Position numbers and translations under genes: made by a program. Of a stretch of DNA of 64,000 nt, positions 40,301-49,828 are shown in pieces (position 1 is the first letter of the stretch; each line of letters opens with the position of its first letter). A model generated the notes under the pieces. That model did no database searches, had not been told where the DNA came from, and was given only the letters and a program-made list of their open reading frames with translations. This DNA is from Caballeronia sp. dw_276 (GTDB taxonomy: Bacteria > Pseudomonadota > Gammaproteobacteria > Burkholderiales > Burkholderiaceae): NCBI RefSeq assembly GCF_018449635.1, contig NZ_JAAVUV010000003.1, forward strand, positions 248,001 to 312,000. Direction: 5' to 3'.

Positions 40301-40500
40301 TCGGCACCGGCGTATTCGGCGGCGCGATCACGGCGACCGTTCTCGGGCTCGTATTCACGCCGCTGGCGTTTTTCATCGTGGTATCGGCGCAAAGGTTCAT
40401 GCAGCGCAAATTCAAGTCGATGACCCGCGAGAAAGTATTGGCCAATACTGAACTCGACGACCTGCCCCGCGCCGATGTCCAGCGCTCCGGAGAAGGCTGA
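37309..40500 (+). CDS. HAE1-type RND multidrug efflux permease (AcrB-like)
   Basis: This 1,063-residue proton-driven pump is of the AcrB/MexB type. It starts SSFFIDRPVFAWIVALAI, has the Asp pair in ILVDDAIVVVENVDRVM (about residue 407), and the relay Lys in VIGLSAKNAILIVQFAR (about 940). The start is a GTG at 37309, with AGGA 5 bp upstream. All membrane segments and both periplasmic loops are present. No membrane-fusion protein or outer-membrane factor gene is adjacent, unlike most acrAB-tolC type operons, so its partners must be encoded elsewhere. It is not part of the mdtABC operon 17 kb upstream and is only distantly similar to those pumps. Confidence 0.92.
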   Translation: MSSFFIDRPVFAWIVALAIFVAGALVTPFLPVAQYPRLTPPRIVISAMYPGAAPESVDNTVASVIEESLDGAEGLQYYETTSDSLGELEIAATFSAGTNPDIAMVDVQNRMKQIESRLPQQVVQQGISVFKSTGTFLMLVALTSTDGKRDSVVLSDYVNRYMLRDLKRAPGVGAADLWDAGEALRVWIDPMKLREYNLAAADVTQAIATQNSTVTAGTLGDVPFVAGQQLTATVTVRGQLISPDEFGEIVLKARPDGSAVRLKDVARVEVGRDSYASFSRLNGKPSATVGIKLSPQGNAIETSDAIRAKLADLSRSLPPGVSVVIPFDTSRFVHVALHEVALTLLEAVLLVFLVMWLFLRDLRYALVPTVVIPVALTGALLALYALGMSINVFTMFALVLAIGILVDDAIVVVENVDRVMREEGLAPKAATRRAMQQMGSAIVGITAVLTAVFVPMAFFPGSVGGIYRQFTVAMIASILVSAFTALSLTPALCANLLKAPPREPPNHGAHGAHGSSGFSAMFDWTSRKYSGLVTRVLRRAGSMFVVYLVLAGACALLYLHMPNGFLPQEDQAQLQVMVQLPAGATQARTLAAVEQTEAILRREPAVSNITSVVGWSFQGSGQNVAMCFVDLKDWSSRDIDASALRDKLNRSLSAIMDATVSAQMPPPVPGMGHSEGFVMRLEDRGGIGIQALTAAREQLFEQARRNPAFADVRSEALPDAPRIVLDIDRAKAYALGVSFDRIGDALGNTFGSTYIDDFPSGGRMRRVMIAADAPSRMTEADLMNLSVRNLAGQMVPLSSVASLHWTTGPSVLTRYNGSPSLDVSGRPANGVSSGAAMAEMERLAQMLPVGVGFDWTDTALEETRAARLTPVLIGLSLLAVFMALAALYESWTIPLAVLTIVPLGMIGAVIAMYTRGMPNDVYFKVGMITVIGLSAKNAILIVQFARTLHADGMALAEAIVAAASARFRPIVMTSAAFLLGVTPLLISSGAGAESRRSIGTGVFGGAITATVLGLVFTPLAFFIVVSAQRFMQRKFKSMTREKVLANTELDDLPRADVQRSGEG

Positions 40501-40581
40501 GCCGGCTGCTTTCCCGATCACGTCAACGCAATCACCTATGATTGCTACAATCCGCGCTTTACGCGGTTGTGGAGGTTGGGA

Positions 40582-40881
40582 ATGGCCTATCCCGCAGGTA
40601 CCGTTGCGGCACTCAGTTCGGCGGCGGCGACGGTGTTTTCCATCGGCATCGTGTTCCTGGGCTATTGGGGCATCCACGAATCAACCCAATGGCATTTCGC
40701 CGATGTCACCGTTGCCGTCCTTGCGCTTGCCGGCTTCATATGTCTCGGTCTGGTGCCGTGGTTCGCAACGTCCCCGGTCGATCATCCCGACGATGATTCA
40801 CTGATCCGCCACGCACGGCGCGCATTTCTGGCAGGCGTGGGCGCGCTCTGGCTCGCGATCGTCGTATCGATTTTCACGTGA
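40582..40881 (+). CDS. Small membrane protein (99 aa), unknown function
   Basis: Three hydrophobic segments (about residues 6-28, 40-58 and 78-96) are separated by short loops, one of them acidic (DHPDDDS). GGAGG lies 6 bp before the ATG at 40582, a clear ribosome-binding site. It is followed after 31 bp by another membrane protein gene on the same strand, so the two may be co-transcribed. I recognise no family. Confidence 0.65.
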   Translation: MAYPAGTVAALSSAAATVFSIGIVFLGYWGIHESTQWHFADVTVAVLALAGFICLGLVPWFATSPVDHPDDDSLIRHARRAFLAGVGALWLAIVVSIFT

Positions 40882-40912
40882 ACACGCGCTCTTGAAAAAA
40901 CCACCCTTCAAT

Positions 40913-41560
40913 ATGAAGATTCGCGCTGACCAGGTGATCGAGCTGGTCGTGAATCTTGTATTGCCCTGGCTCGCGTACAAGCTCGCGTTGCCGTATTGGG
41001 GCGAGCTTGGGGCGCTCTACGCGTCGGCCGTTCCACCTATTGTGTGGAGCCTGGTTGAGTTTGCGAGGACCCGCCGGGTCGATGCGTTGAGCGTGCTCGT
41101 GCTGATCGGCATTGCGTTGTCCATTGTGCTGATGGCGCTTGGCGGCAGTCCGCGCCTGTTGCTGATGCGTGAATCGATGGCCTCCGGTGCCATTGGCCTT
41201 GCGTTCCTGCTGTCGCTTGCCGCGCGCCGGCCGCTGACGTTCTATCTGGCGCGGGCGACGGTGGCGCGCGAATCCGATGGCGGCGCCGAACGCTTCGAAA
41301 CACTATGGGACAGCCGTCCTCAACTGCGCCGTTCGATTCGCCTGATGACGTTCGCCTGGGGGCTGGGACTGACCGGTGAAAACCTGTTGCGCGCATGGCT
41401 TGCATGGCACTGGCCGATCGAACGTTTCCTGCTGGTTTCGCCGTTTGTCGGATACGGCATTTACGGTGGGCTGACCGTGTGGACGCTTATCTACCGCAAG
41501 CGGATGAAAGCGCGCGAAATGGCCACGTCAAACAATACGGTTCCGGATTCCGCGCAATAA
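40913..41560 (+). CDS. VC0807-like multi-pass membrane protein
   Basis: This protein of about 215 residues has five or six hydrophobic segments (LVVNLVLPWLAYKLALPYWG near the start, then several more) and a cytoplasmic basic tail. It resembles the uncharacterised VC0807 family, including WSLVEFARTRRVDALSVLVL and the Arg-rich loop before the last helices. The start is uncertain: ATG at 40913 is used here, while a TTG at 40892 would add seven residues, and neither has a good ribosome-binding site. The gene is followed by a bidirectional terminator shared with msbA. Confidence 0.72.
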   Translation: MKIRADQVIELVVNLVLPWLAYKLALPYWGELGALYASAVPPIVWSLVEFARTRRVDALSVLVLIGIALSIVLMALGGSPRLLLMRESMASGAIGLAFLLSLAARRPLTFYLARATVARESDGGAERFETLWDSRPQLRRSIRLMTFAWGLGLTGENLLRAWLAWHWPIERFLLVSPFVGYGIYGGLTVWTLIYRKRMKAREMATSNNTVPDSAQ

Positions 41561-41586
41561 AAAACGCGCCCTCGGGCGCGTTTTTG
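41560..41586. terminator. Bidirectional terminator between the VC0807-like gene and msbA
   Basis: AAAAACGCGCC and GGCGCGTTTTT form a stem with a short loop, so T-runs follow on both strands. It lies at the stop of the plus-strand membrane gene and about 20 bp after the msbA stop on the minus strand. Confidence 0.85.
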
Positions 41587-41605
41587 TTCGAAGCGATTGC
41601 CTGCT

Positions 41606-43390
41606 TCAAGCCGCCTGCTGCTGATACTGAATCCGATGCAAATTCGCATACAGCCCGTTCAGCCGCAGCAATTCGGCATGGCTGCCCTGCTCCGCAATCT
41701 TGCCTGCGTCCATGACGAGAATGCGGTCCGCGCGCTCGATTGTCGATAACCGGTGCGCAATGACCAGCGTCGTGCGACCTTTCATCAGCGTTTCTAGCGC
41801 TTCCTGCACGTGCCGCTCCGACTCGGAGTCGAGCGCGGAGGTGGCTTCATCCAGAATCAGGATCGGCGCGTCCTTGTAGATGGCCCGCGCGATCGCAAGC
41901 CGCTGGCGCTGGCCGCCCGAAAGCCGCATGCCGTTGCCGCCCACGCGTGTCTCCATGCCTTCCGGCATCGCCTCCACCACGTCCACGAGATTCGCCGCGG
42001 CAAGCGCCGCCCTCACCCGTTCGCGATCCGGGGTCTGGCCATACGCGACGTTGGCAGCGATCGTATCGTTGAAGAGCACTACGTCCTGGCTCACCATCGC
42101 CATTTGGCTGCGCAGGTCGTGCAGGCTGTATTCGGTAAGCGCCACGCCGTCGACCATCACCGCGCCGCCGGCCGGATCGAAGAAACGCGGCAGCAAGTTG
42201 ACCAGCGTTGTCTTGCCGCTGCCCGATGCACCCGCCAGCGCCACCATCTCGCCGGGCGCGACCTTGAAGGACACAGAGTCCAGCGTGGGCCCGGCGCTTG
42301 CGCCATAGCTGAACGAGACATCGCGGAACTCGACCTCGCCGCGCGCGCGCTCCAATGGACGGCCGCCGCCTTCGGGCTCCACGGGTTCATCGATAAGACC
42401 AAAGATCAGCTCGGCCGCCGTCATGCCGCGCTGCAGCGGCTGGTTGATATCGATCAGATGCTTGAGCGGCGAAATCACGAGCAGCATGGACGTGACGAAC
42501 GCGACGAAGCCGCCGACTGTGGTCTGGTCGTTCGCCGATTGCACCACGGCGATGGTGATCACGATCGCGAGCGCAATCGATGCCAGGAATTGCGTGAGCG
42601 GCTGCGCGAGACCGCCGGACACCGTCATGCGCATGGAGTAGCCGCGCAGGCGGTTGCTCATGTCGGTGAAGCGGTCGTTTTCGTACTTCTGGCCGTTGTG
42701 CACCTTCACGACCTTGTACCCGCCGACCGTCTCTTCCACGATGTACGACAGTTCGTTCGTCAGCAGTTGATGTTCGCGGTTGAGGCGCCGCAAGCGCCGG
42801 TTGATCTTGCTGACAAGCCAGCCGATAGCCGGCAGGATCACCGCGATCACCAGCGTCAGCCGCCAGTTGAGAATGAACAGGTAGCCAAGCAGGAAGATCA
42901 CCGTCAGCGAATCGCGCACGAGCGTCACGACAACGCTTTGCAGCACGCTCAGGATCTGGTTCACCTCGAAAACGATGGCGTTGATGATCGTGCTGGCCGT
43001 TTCACGCTGAAAGAATCCGGCGCTGGTGTTGATCATCCGGTCGAACATCTTGAGGCGCAGTTCGAGCAGGATCTTGTTGGTCACATACGAAAGCAGATAG
43101 CCCGACGCGTATTGCATGCCGCCGCGTACGACCGCAAGTCCGACAACGGCGGCCGGCACGATCCACTTGGCGCTCGCGCTGCCGTGCGCGCCGAAACCAT
43201 GGTCGAGCAGCGGTTTCAGCAGCATGGGGATACCCGCTTCGCTCGCGGCGACAAAACCCATCGCGATCAGGCCGAGCGCAACAATGCCGAGCAGCGGCCG
43301 GATGTATGGCCAGAGCCGGGTCATGACGGCGGCCGGCGAAGTGGCCTTGCCGCCGCCGATCGTTTTGCTCAAGGTGGGCTTTTGACTCAA
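41606..43390 (-). CDS. msbA: Lipid A export ABC transporter MsbA
   Basis: This 594-residue half-transporter flips core-lipid A across the inner membrane. Six membrane helices (about residues 30-320) are followed by the nucleotide-binding domain with Walker [11 protein letters not shown] (about 385), signature [14 protein letters not shown], Walker [12 protein letters not shown] and H-loop LVIAHRLST. The N-terminus has about 25 extra polar residues. It is the last gene of the polysaccharide cluster, 249 bp after waaL on the same strand, and shares a terminator with the convergent membrane gene. The membership fits its role downstream of core assembly. Confidence 0.94.
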   Translation of the reverse strand: MSQKPTLSKTIGGGKATSPAAVMTRLWPYIRPLLGIVALGLIAMGFVAASEAGIPMLLKPLLDHGFGAHGSASAKWIVPAAVVGLAVVRGGMQYASGYLLSYVTNKILLELRLKMFDRMINTSAGFFQRETASTIINAIVFEVNQILSVLQSVVVTLVRDSLTVIFLLGYLFILNWRLTLVIAVILPAIGWLVSKINRRLRRLNREHQLLTNELSYIVEETVGGYKVVKVHNGQKYENDRFTDMSNRLRGYSMRMTVSGGLAQPLTQFLASIALAIVITIAVVQSANDQTTVGGFVAFVTSMLLVISPLKHLIDINQPLQRGMTAAELIFGLIDEPVEPEGGGRPLERARGEVEFRDVSFSYGASAGPTLDSVSFKVAPGEMVALAGASGSGKTTLVNLLPRFFDPAGGAVMVDGVALTEYSLHDLRSQMAMVSQDVVLFNDTIAANVAYGQTPDRERVRAALAAANLVDVVEAMPEGMETRVGGNGMRLSGGQRQRLAIARAIYKDAPILILDEATSALDSESERHVQEALETLMKGRTTLVIAHRLSTIERADRILVMDAGKIAEQGSHAELLRLNGLYANLHRIQYQQQAA

Positions 43391-43639
43391 GAGTTGTTTC
43401 CTTTGTTGTGCTTGCTGCGCGCGCGGGCCGGGGGTTGCCGCTCGCGCGGCGCCTGTGCCTTATGGACTTGTCATGCCCTTGCACGGTGCCGATTCGGCAA
43501 ACCGACATTGTAATCCGGCGAGGGGCTGTGTCTCATTAAGACCCGCGGGGCTGGCCGATGCGTAAGCTTGCAGGTTTTGCGGCGCTCACCGCGCTCAGGC
43601 AGGTCCAAAGCGCTCATGGAAGAGTAACGCCCCTGTCTC

Positions 43640-44926
43640 TCAGCCCTTTGCGTCCTCTCGCGCTCCCGGGATCATTCCCGCCATCTTCTCGCCCTGGCCC
43701 ATCAAGAACCCGGAGAAGCACCAGAATGCGAGGGCTGTCGTCTGCCACATGAAGTCATCGGTCGAATTCTTGGCCACCATGCCCATCACCAACGCTATTC
43801 CCGCTGCACTCACCCACGGCACCGCGTGACGTAGCCGCCAGAATCGCCAGATCAACGCCAGCAACAACGATATCTCGAGCACCACGCCGACGATGCCCGT
43901 CTCCAGCCACGTGTTCAAAAACAGGTTGTGCGCGTGCGTCAACGCCTGCGGCTCACGCTCTAGCAAGCTCGGCGGAATCTCGGCCTGAAAGACCCGTCCC
44001 GGCAAAGGCTTGCCAAAACCAACGCCTGTCCACGTGCGCGCCTCACCTTCCCTGCCATAAAAAGCCCAAAGTTTGGGACGCGTGTCCGAAGACATTGCAT
44101 CGCCGATACCGGCCAGAACCTCCGGCACGTACATCTTGTCCCCGGCAACCGTGACTTCGCGCGCCGCCGGTTTCGGCATGTTGTGCCCAAGGCGCAAGCG
44201 CACGCTCAGCTCGAGCGTTCCCACCGCGGCGACGCAGATCACCACAACGCTCACTGCCGCAAGCAACAAATGCCTTCGATACAACGGGTAAGCCGCGATC
44301 ACCAGCGTGAGCCCCGCAGCCGGCCAGAAAAAACGGTTGAGCGTCGCCAGGCCGATGACCAGCGCCAGCACGATTCCGCTCAGCCCCCAGAGCCTCCAGC
44401 GGCGATCCATCAGGAGCCCGGTGAAAAGCGTTATCGAGAAGATGGCGAGCGTGCTCGTGTGACCCACCCGGTTGTAGTAATGCAGAAGCACATCGGCGGG
44501 ATCGGTGGGCGGCTGCAAGCGGCCCCAGTAGTACAAGCTGCCGGCCGCGAGCAGCAGGCACGCGACCCAGTTGATCAGCACGATCTGCTGCGGCCGCTCA
44601 GTGCGCGTACCGACGAGCCAGAAGGCCAGGAACGACACGAGCGGATACAGCACTTCGTCGAGCCACGCATGCATGCTGTCGCGCGGAAACGGCGACCATG
44701 AAACGGATATCAACGCCCAAGCAGCCCACGCCGCGATGGGCCACAGCAACGGCCAGCGCAACGGCGATGGCCGTTCCGGCGAAAAAGCCGCAGCAAGCGT
44801 GCCGATACCCACAAGCCCCAGCGCCATGTTTTCGAGCGCGGTCATGTGGGCGAACATCGCGACAAACATAATGACTGGACACGCCACCCACAGAACGCGT
44901 TCCACCTGCATGCACATCTTCGTCAT
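43640..44926 (-). CDS. O-antigen ligase family membrane protein (WaaL-like)
   Basis: This 428-residue protein has about eleven hydrophobic segments and the Wzy_C-type core, with the conserved His in LTHAHNLFLNTWLETG (about residue 327) before the last helices. WaaL ligates undecaprenyl-linked O-antigen to lipid A-core on the periplasmic face; Wzy polymerases and PglL ligases share this domain. The ATG at 44926 overlaps the stop of the preceding glycosyltransferase as ATGA, which decides the start over the longer frame to 45022. The position in an LPS cluster favours ligase. Confidence 0.82.
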   Translation of the reverse strand: MTKMCMQVERVLWVACPVIMFVAMFAHMTALENMALGLVGIGTLAAAFSPERPSPLRWPLLWPIAAWAAWALISVSWSPFPRDSMHAWLDEVLYPLVSFLAFWLVGTRTERPQQIVLINWVACLLLAAGSLYYWGRLQPPTDPADVLLHYYNRVGHTSTLAIFSITLFTGLLMDRRWRLWGLSGIVLALVIGLATLNRFFWPAAGLTLVIAAYPLYRRHLLLAAVSVVVICVAAVGTLELSVRLRLGHNMPKPAAREVTVAGDKMYVPEVLAGIGDAMSSDTRPKLWAFYGREGEARTWTGVGFGKPLPGRVFQAEIPPSLLEREPQALTHAHNLFLNTWLETGIVGVVLEISLLLALIWRFWRLRHAVPWVSAAGIALVMGMVAKNSTDDFMWQTTALAFWCFSGFLMGQGEKMAGMIPGAREDAKG

Positions 44927-46059
44927 TGCACTCCCGGAAGAGCCGCCCGCAAGCTGTTGCAGACAGCTTCGAGCGAAATAAATCCCATGCAATCGGCATG
45001 GTCGCCGCGCCACGCGACACACGTCGATGTATTGCGATCACAGCGGCGCGCCCACGCCACATACCGCCTGAAAATATCGGGCTGATCACGACACGGCATG
45101 TCAGCGATAGTAACCGGCGTGAACGGCGCATCACGCCAGTAGTTTCCCGCGCCGTGTATCAGCGCGTTGCCCGGCCCGAACAGCGCGATGGTCGGTACGC
45201 CGGTCAGACGCCCGAGGTGCGCCACGCCGGTATCGGGGCAGACGATCGCCCGCGCGCCGGCAAACATATGCCATGCCTGACGCAGGTCGATACGGCCGGC
45301 AAAGCTCGGATACCGGCCGGCCGGATCGATAGCGTCGATCAGCGCTGTTTCGCTGGGGCCGCCGCTCCAGACCGGCGCCAGCCCGAGCGTTTCAACGAAC
45401 GCCGCCAGCGCGCGCCAGCGGTCGTCCGGCCAGCGCTTGACGTCGGTGCTCGCCCCCGGATGCAGCACCACGTAAGGCTTCTGCAAGATACGGGCATCGT
45501 CTTCTGCGAGCGCCGCGGGCGCGGGCGCCGGCCAGTCAGTCGTCCTGTATGGACGCGGCGGCGGCCCTTCGACCAGCCGCGCAGCCAGGTCGGCCCAGGC
45601 GCCGGGCTGGCCCGGGTACGGCACGGCTTCGTCGAGCGGCCAGTTCTTCCATGCGGGGACATCGTGCGCATGGCCGGCGATCCACCGGCATCCGGCCGCG
45701 AGCGCAAGCCACGCATGACGATTGTCCCCTGCCACGAAGCCGAGATCGTACGGTCCCGAGCGCAGCACGGCATTCACCGACCCTACGTCACGCGGATCGA
45801 AAGGAATCACTTCGACACCAAACGGCTTGCCGGCATAAAGCGGCACGATGGGTTTCGGGCAGGTCAGCACGATCTGCGCATCCGGATGTTGCGCGCGCAA
45901 TTTGGCGATGAGCGGCGTCAGCAGCAGCGTGTCGCCAAGCAACAAGTGATGCGCGATCAGAACGCGCGTGACCACCTGCGGCTTCCGGCGCAACGGCTTT
46001 AACGTCAGCCGGGGCAATGCGCGGGTCATGATGCGCATGCGTCCAGAAAGTCGGCTCAT
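44923..46059 (-). CDS. Glycosyltransferase family 9 (heptosyltransferase-like)
   Basis: This 378-residue GT-B enzyme has HHLLLGDTLLLTPLIAKLR near the N-terminus and the donor-site segments VVLHPGASTDVKRWP and IVCPDTGVAHLGRLTGVPT (about residue 285), typical of ADP-heptose:LPS heptosyltransferases. These add heptose to the inner core. The start at 46059 has AGGA about 10 bp upstream; the frame extends further but the upstream part is Arg-rich and unlikely. The C-terminus is rich in Cys (MPCRDQ, CDRNTSTCVAW), as seen in some GT9 members. It overlaps waaL by 4 bp. Confidence 0.85.
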   Translation of the reverse strand: MSRLSGRMRIMTRALPRLTLKPLRRKPQVVTRVLIAHHLLLGDTLLLTPLIAKLRAQHPDAQIVLTCPKPIVPLYAGKPFGVEVIPFDPRDVGSVNAVLRSGPYDLGFVAGDNRHAWLALAAGCRWIAGHAHDVPAWKNWPLDEAVPYPGQPGAWADLAARLVEGPPPRPYRTTDWPAPAPAALAEDDARILQKPYVVLHPGASTDVKRWPDDRWRALAAFVETLGLAPVWSGGPSETALIDAIDPAGRYPSFAGRIDLRQAWHMFAGARAIVCPDTGVAHLGRLTGVPTIALFGPGNALIHGAGNYWRDAPFTPVTIADMPCRDQPDIFRRYVAWARRCDRNTSTCVAWRGDHADCMGFISLEAVCNSLRAALPGVQ

Positions 46060-46162
46060 CGGACAGCGTTCCTGCTTGAGAATTGGAGTGTGTGGGTTGC
46101 GATTGTTGCGCGTCAAAACCACGCCCGAGTCAGCGATCAAGCGATTCAGGCTCCCAAGCCGT

Positions 46163-47443
46163 TCACAAACGCCAGGCGACGAGCCCCGCCGCGCGGATCT
46201 CCTCCAGCGGCAAACTCGACTTGACGTCGGCAAATACGGCGCCCGGTTTCGCCAGCGCGATCAATGCGCCCGTATTTTGCAGGAAATCTCGATGCGGCAC
46301 CGCGAGAACAACAAGATCGACCGGTTCCAGCGCACTAAAAGGTGTCAGCGTCGCGCCGTATTCGTCGAAAGCCTCTTCCCGATCCGCGAGTGGATCGTGG
46401 AGCTGGACGTTCAGGCCATAGTCTTCCAGGTGATGAACGATATCGATCACCTTGGAATTGCGCAGGTCCGGACAATTCTCCTTGAACGTAAGTCCGAGCA
46501 CGACCGCCTTGGCGCCAAGCGGCGCCCGTCCGGTCCGGATCAGCGTCTTCACGGCGCGCTCGGCGACGAACCGGCCCATGCCGTCGTTCACGCGCCGCCC
46601 GGCCAGAATCACCTGCGGCGTGTAGCCGGACACCTGGGCCTTGTGCGTCAAATAGTAAGGGTCCACGCCGATGCAATGACCGCCCACCAGCCCGGGCGTG
46701 AACGGCAGAAAATTCCACTTGGTGCCGGCGGCGTCCAGCACTTCGCGGGTATCGATATCGAGATAATCGAAAATGATCGCCGCCTCGTTCATCAGCGCGA
46801 TATTCAGGTCGCGCTGCGTGTTTTCGATCACCTTCGCGGCCTCCGCCACCTTGATGGACCCGGCGCGGTACACCCCCGCCGTCACGACCGAGCCGTACAC
46901 CTCGGCGACCAGATCGAGCGTCCTTGCATCCGACCCGGAGACGATCTTCACGATATTGCAGAACGGGTGCAGCTTGTCGCCGGGGTTGATGCGCTCGGGG
47001 CTGTATCCCACCGTGAAATCCGTGCCGAAGCGCAAGCCCGATTCGCGCTCGAGGATCGGCACGCAGATTTCCTCGGTGACGCCCGGATAAACCGTTGATT
47101 CGTATACCACGATGTCGCCGCGCTTGAGCGCCCGTCCGACCGTTTCGGATGCGCGGATCACCGGCTGAAGGTCGGGCTGCGCGCCAGCGCTGATCGGCGT
47201 GGGTACCGCCACGATGTGAAAATCGGCTTGCTTCAAGGTCTCGATGCTATCGGTCAGCTCGATCTGCGCGCGAGCCAGTTCGTCGCGGCTGACTTCGCCG
47301 TTCCGGTCCAGGCCCGCGCGAAGGTCGGCGAGCCGGTTCGGGCTGACATCGAAGCCGATCGTGCGGCGTTGCATGCCAAAAGCGATGGCGACGGGCAAAC
47401 CCACGTAGCCCAGGCCGATAACGGAGACGTGTCGATCATGCAT
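46163..47443 (-). CDS. tviB: UDP-N-acetylglucosamine C-6 dehydrogenase TviB-like
   Basis: This 426-residue nucleotide-sugar dehydrogenase oxidises C6 of a UDP-HexNAc twice, using NAD+, to give a uronic acid sugar. It aligns along its length with TviB/WbpO. The Rossmann motif is GLGYVGLPVA at residues 10-19, YESTVYPGVTEE and SPERINPGDK follow, and the catalytic Cys257 lies in GGHCIGVDPYY. The product would be a UDP-HexNAcA used for acidic glycans. The C4-epimerase partner TviC is absent from the window. It lies in the minus-strand cluster between the deacetylase and the GT9 gene. Confidence 0.9.
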   Translation of the reverse strand: MHDRHVSVIGLGYVGLPVAIAFGMQRRTIGFDVSPNRLADLRAGLDRNGEVSRDELARAQIELTDSIETLKQADFHIVAVPTPISAGAQPDLQPVIRASETVGRALKRGDIVVYESTVYPGVTEEICVPILERESGLRFGTDFTVGYSPERINPGDKLHPFCNIVKIVSGSDARTLDLVAEVYGSVVTAGVYRAGSIKVAEAAKVIENTQRDLNIALMNEAAIIFDYLDIDTREVLDAAGTKWNFLPFTPGLVGGHCIGVDPYYLTHKAQVSGYTPQVILAGRRVNDGMGRFVAERAVKTLIRTGRAPLGAKAVVLGLTFKENCPDLRNSKVIDIVHHLEDYGLNVQLHDPLADREEAFDEYGATLTPFSALEPVDLVVLAVPHRDFLQNTGALIALAKPGAVFADVKSSLPLEEIRAAGLVAWRL

Positions 47444-47518
47444 GGCGGTAAATACTCGTAAATGTCAGGACTTGCGTGGGCCTGAATGCGTCGCGACTGC
47501 GGTTGCATCGGTCCATCG

Positions 47519-48337
47519 TCATTTGATTTTCAGATAAAGGCGGCTGAGAAGCGGTCGGCTGTGAACCCACAAGCGGCTTTTCAGCCAGGGCGCGGGTTTA
47601 TTGCGTACGTCGAGCCGGAGGATATTGCCCGGATCGCCACGCTGGACATTCGTGCCCGGTTGCACCGTGTAGAGATGGCGAAAACCCGCGGCTGCCGCCT
47701 CTTCGAGATAGTCGGCGTCGAAGTAACCTTGCGGCCAGCAAAGATGATCCGATGTCTCACCGAGATTGCGCTCGAGCGTTGCCCGGGCTTCGAGCAGATC
47801 GTGGCGAAGGCCGGTGCGCTTGGCGGCCGGGTCTGCGCTCACGCGATCCCAGCGCGTATGGGTATGCGTGTGACTATGGAATTCGAACGTCCCGGCCTCG
47901 CGCATTGCATGAATTTCGGACCACCGCGCTATGACCTTGTCAGTCTTGCCCGACTCGATGGCCGCCTTCGACGCCGTATGGCCCAGCAATTGGAGGACGC
48001 CCGGCGATGCACCCAACATGTTCGGTCGCACGGGTCCGTCGTTGACCCATCCCGAAACGAGGAACCCGATCGCCGTGAAACCATGCCGTGCAAGTACGGG
48101 ATGCGCGTGAACCCAGTTGTCGAGGTAACCGTCGTCGAAGGTGAGCACGACCGACTTTTCGGGCACCGGCTCGCCCGCCAGATACGCACTGAAGGCGTTT
48201 GCGCCGAGCGTGGTATAGCCTTCGTGCGCGAGCATTGCCATCTGATCCGCGAAATTCGCCGGCGACACGGTCACCGCGCCCGGCGCCGGGCTCACGTGGT
48301 GGTACATCAGCACCGGCACGGCGCGCGCCGTCTTCAT
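47519..48337 (-). CDS. Polysaccharide deacetylase family protein (NodB domain)
   Basis: This 272-residue protein is of carbohydrate esterase family 4. It has VLMYHHVSPAPG at the start, the metal-binding and catalytic motif LTFDDGYLDNW (about residues 64-74), the second His motif FHSHTHTH (about 152-159) and CWPQGYFD. CE4 enzymes remove N-acetyl or O-acetyl groups from sugar chains. No signal peptide is visible, so a cytoplasmic role on a lipid-linked or core sugar is plausible, as for other deacetylases encoded in LPS loci. Its ATG overlaps the stop of the upstream GT4 gene as ATGA. Confidence 0.86.
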   Translation of the reverse strand: MKTARAVPVLMYHHVSPAPGAVTVSPANFADQMAMLAHEGYTTLGANAFSAYLAGEPVPEKSVVLTFDDGYLDNWVHAHPVLARHGFTAIGFLVSGWVNDGPVRPNMLGASPGVLQLLGHTASKAAIESGKTDKVIARWSEIHAMREAGTFEFHSHTHTHTRWDRVSADPAAKRTGLRHDLLEARATLERNLGETSDHLCWPQGYFDADYLEEAAAAGFRHLYTVQPGTNVQRGDPGNILRLDVRNKPAPWLKSRLWVHSRPLLSRLYLKIK

Positions 48338-49431
48338 GCAAGACCCCGCTCGCTCAGGCTGCTGACGTAGAACGCGGCCATTTCGTTTGCCATGGTATCG
48401 ACGGAAAAGCGCGTCTGTGTCACCGCCAAACCGGCATCGCCCATGCGGCGGCGTTCATCCGGCGCATCGACCAGCCGCAGCAACGCGGCGGCAAGCGCGC
48501 GATCGTCGTGCGCTGGAACGAGCAGGCCGTTCACGCCGTCGTCGATCACTTCAGGCACGCCATCCACCGCCGTGCCGATGACCGGCAACCCGGCAGCCAT
48601 GGCCTCGATGAACGACGTACCCAGCGCCTCCTGATGCGTCGGCAACACGAAGAGGTCGAAGCCTGCCAGCACGTTGGGGATATCGCGGCGCAGGCCGAGC
48701 ATATGGACGTGATCCGTGAGACCGTTGCCCTGCACGCTGGCGCGGATTTCATCGAAGAGCGGTCCGTCGCCGGCGAAGACAAAATGCAGATTCGGTCTTT
48801 GTTCTATGAGAGGTTTCGCAATCCGGATCAAGTCCGCGTGGCCTTTCTTGTCGCGCAGGATTGCAACCGTGCCGGCGATCACCGCATCTTCGCCGAGGCC
48901 GAGTTCCGTGCGCAAAGTCGACGCTGCCCGGCTCACCGAAGGCGGTTTCACGATACCCGTATAGATTGTCACGATATCTTTTTCCGGCACGCCTTCCGAG
49001 ACCAGATAACGCCGCACTGACTGGCTCACCGCCACCACCTTGTGCGGCAGCCACGTGTAGGTCGCGCGCGACGTGATGGCAAGCGCGAGGTGGCGCGTAC
49101 GCACAATCAGCGGCGTTCCGGCAAGCCGCGCCGCGGCGCCCCCCAAAAGGCTGTCGCGGCCACTGTGCGTGTTGAGCACGTCGAAGCTGCGTTCCTTCAA
49201 AAGCTGCCGCATGCGCGCAACCGCGCTGATGTCCATGCCGGAACGCATGGGCGTTGTGTGGATTGTGAATCCTTCGGCGCCCAGCCGCTCGCCGAGCCGC
49301 GCGCCGGGTACGCAGACGAGTTCCAGTGTGTGACCGCGATCACGCAGCGCAAGCATTTCCTTGAACGTGCGATGTTCCTGACCGCCCCATCCGTTGGACG
49401 ATTCGCTGTGCAAAATTCTCAGCGGTTTCAT
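48334..49431 (-). CDS. Glycosyltransferase family 4 protein (core/surface polysaccharide)
   Basis: This 365-residue GT-B enzyme has the acceptor-domain start ILHSESSNGWGGQEHRT and the donor-domain signature EAMAAGLPVIGTAVDGVPE (about residues 277-295). It is probably a hexosyl- or heptosyltransferase of core assembly. It is the first gene of a five-gene minus-strand run (this gene, deacetylase, tviB, GT9, waaL) with ATGA overlaps at two junctions. The donor and acceptor sugars cannot be told from sequence. Confidence 0.87.
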   Translation of the reverse strand: MKPLRILHSESSNGWGGQEHRTFKEMLALRDRGHTLELVCVPGARLGERLGAEGFTIHTTPMRSGMDISAVARMRQLLKERSFDVLNTHSGRDSLLGGAAARLAGTPLIVRTRHLALAITSRATYTWLPHKVVAVSQSVRRYLVSEGVPEKDIVTIYTGIVKPPSVSRAASTLRTELGLGEDAVIAGTVAILRDKKGHADLIRIAKPLIEQRPNLHFVFAGDGPLFDEIRASVQGNGLTDHVHMLGLRRDIPNVLAGFDLFVLPTHQEALGTSFIEAMAAGLPVIGTAVDGVPEVIDDGVNGLLVPAHDDRALAAALLRLVDAPDERRRMGDAGLAVTQTRFSVDTMANEMAAFYVSSLSERGLA

Positions 49432-49828
49432 TGCAGTGATGGACTCCGAGTGATTCTTTATGATCCGCTGCGCGAGCCAGGCGGTTGTATTGTGGGTACT
49501 ACCCGTGCGTTCGTTTCATGCATCGATATGATTCAACGGTCGTGCCCGCGAGGACAAATTGACGCGTGTATTCCCCGTGCGTTCGTTCCGGCAACAAGCC
49601 GGACAGCCGGAGTCTGGTATAACGATGTCCGGTCGGCGGACTTCAGGTGCCACGCACCGTGCGGTGCTTGCATGGTGCTTGATTCGTGCTTCGTCCGGTC
49701 TTGCAAACGCGCACAAAGAGGTGCGGCCCGCCGAAGCAAATCGCCGTGACAGCGACTATAAACGCAGCACTCGCGGCTGGTGCTTTTAGCGTCAAATTAT
49801 AGCAATTCACGTACCCTATATTCGGCCC
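49432..49828. other. 397 bp divergent intergenic region of the polysaccharide locus
   Basis: It lies between the minus-strand GT4 operon and the plus-strand GT2 gene and should hold both promoters. A TATATT at 49817-49822 lies 7 bp before the GT2 ATG, which would make that transcript leaderless, but no -35 is convincing. No other gene is recognised. Confidence 0.5.
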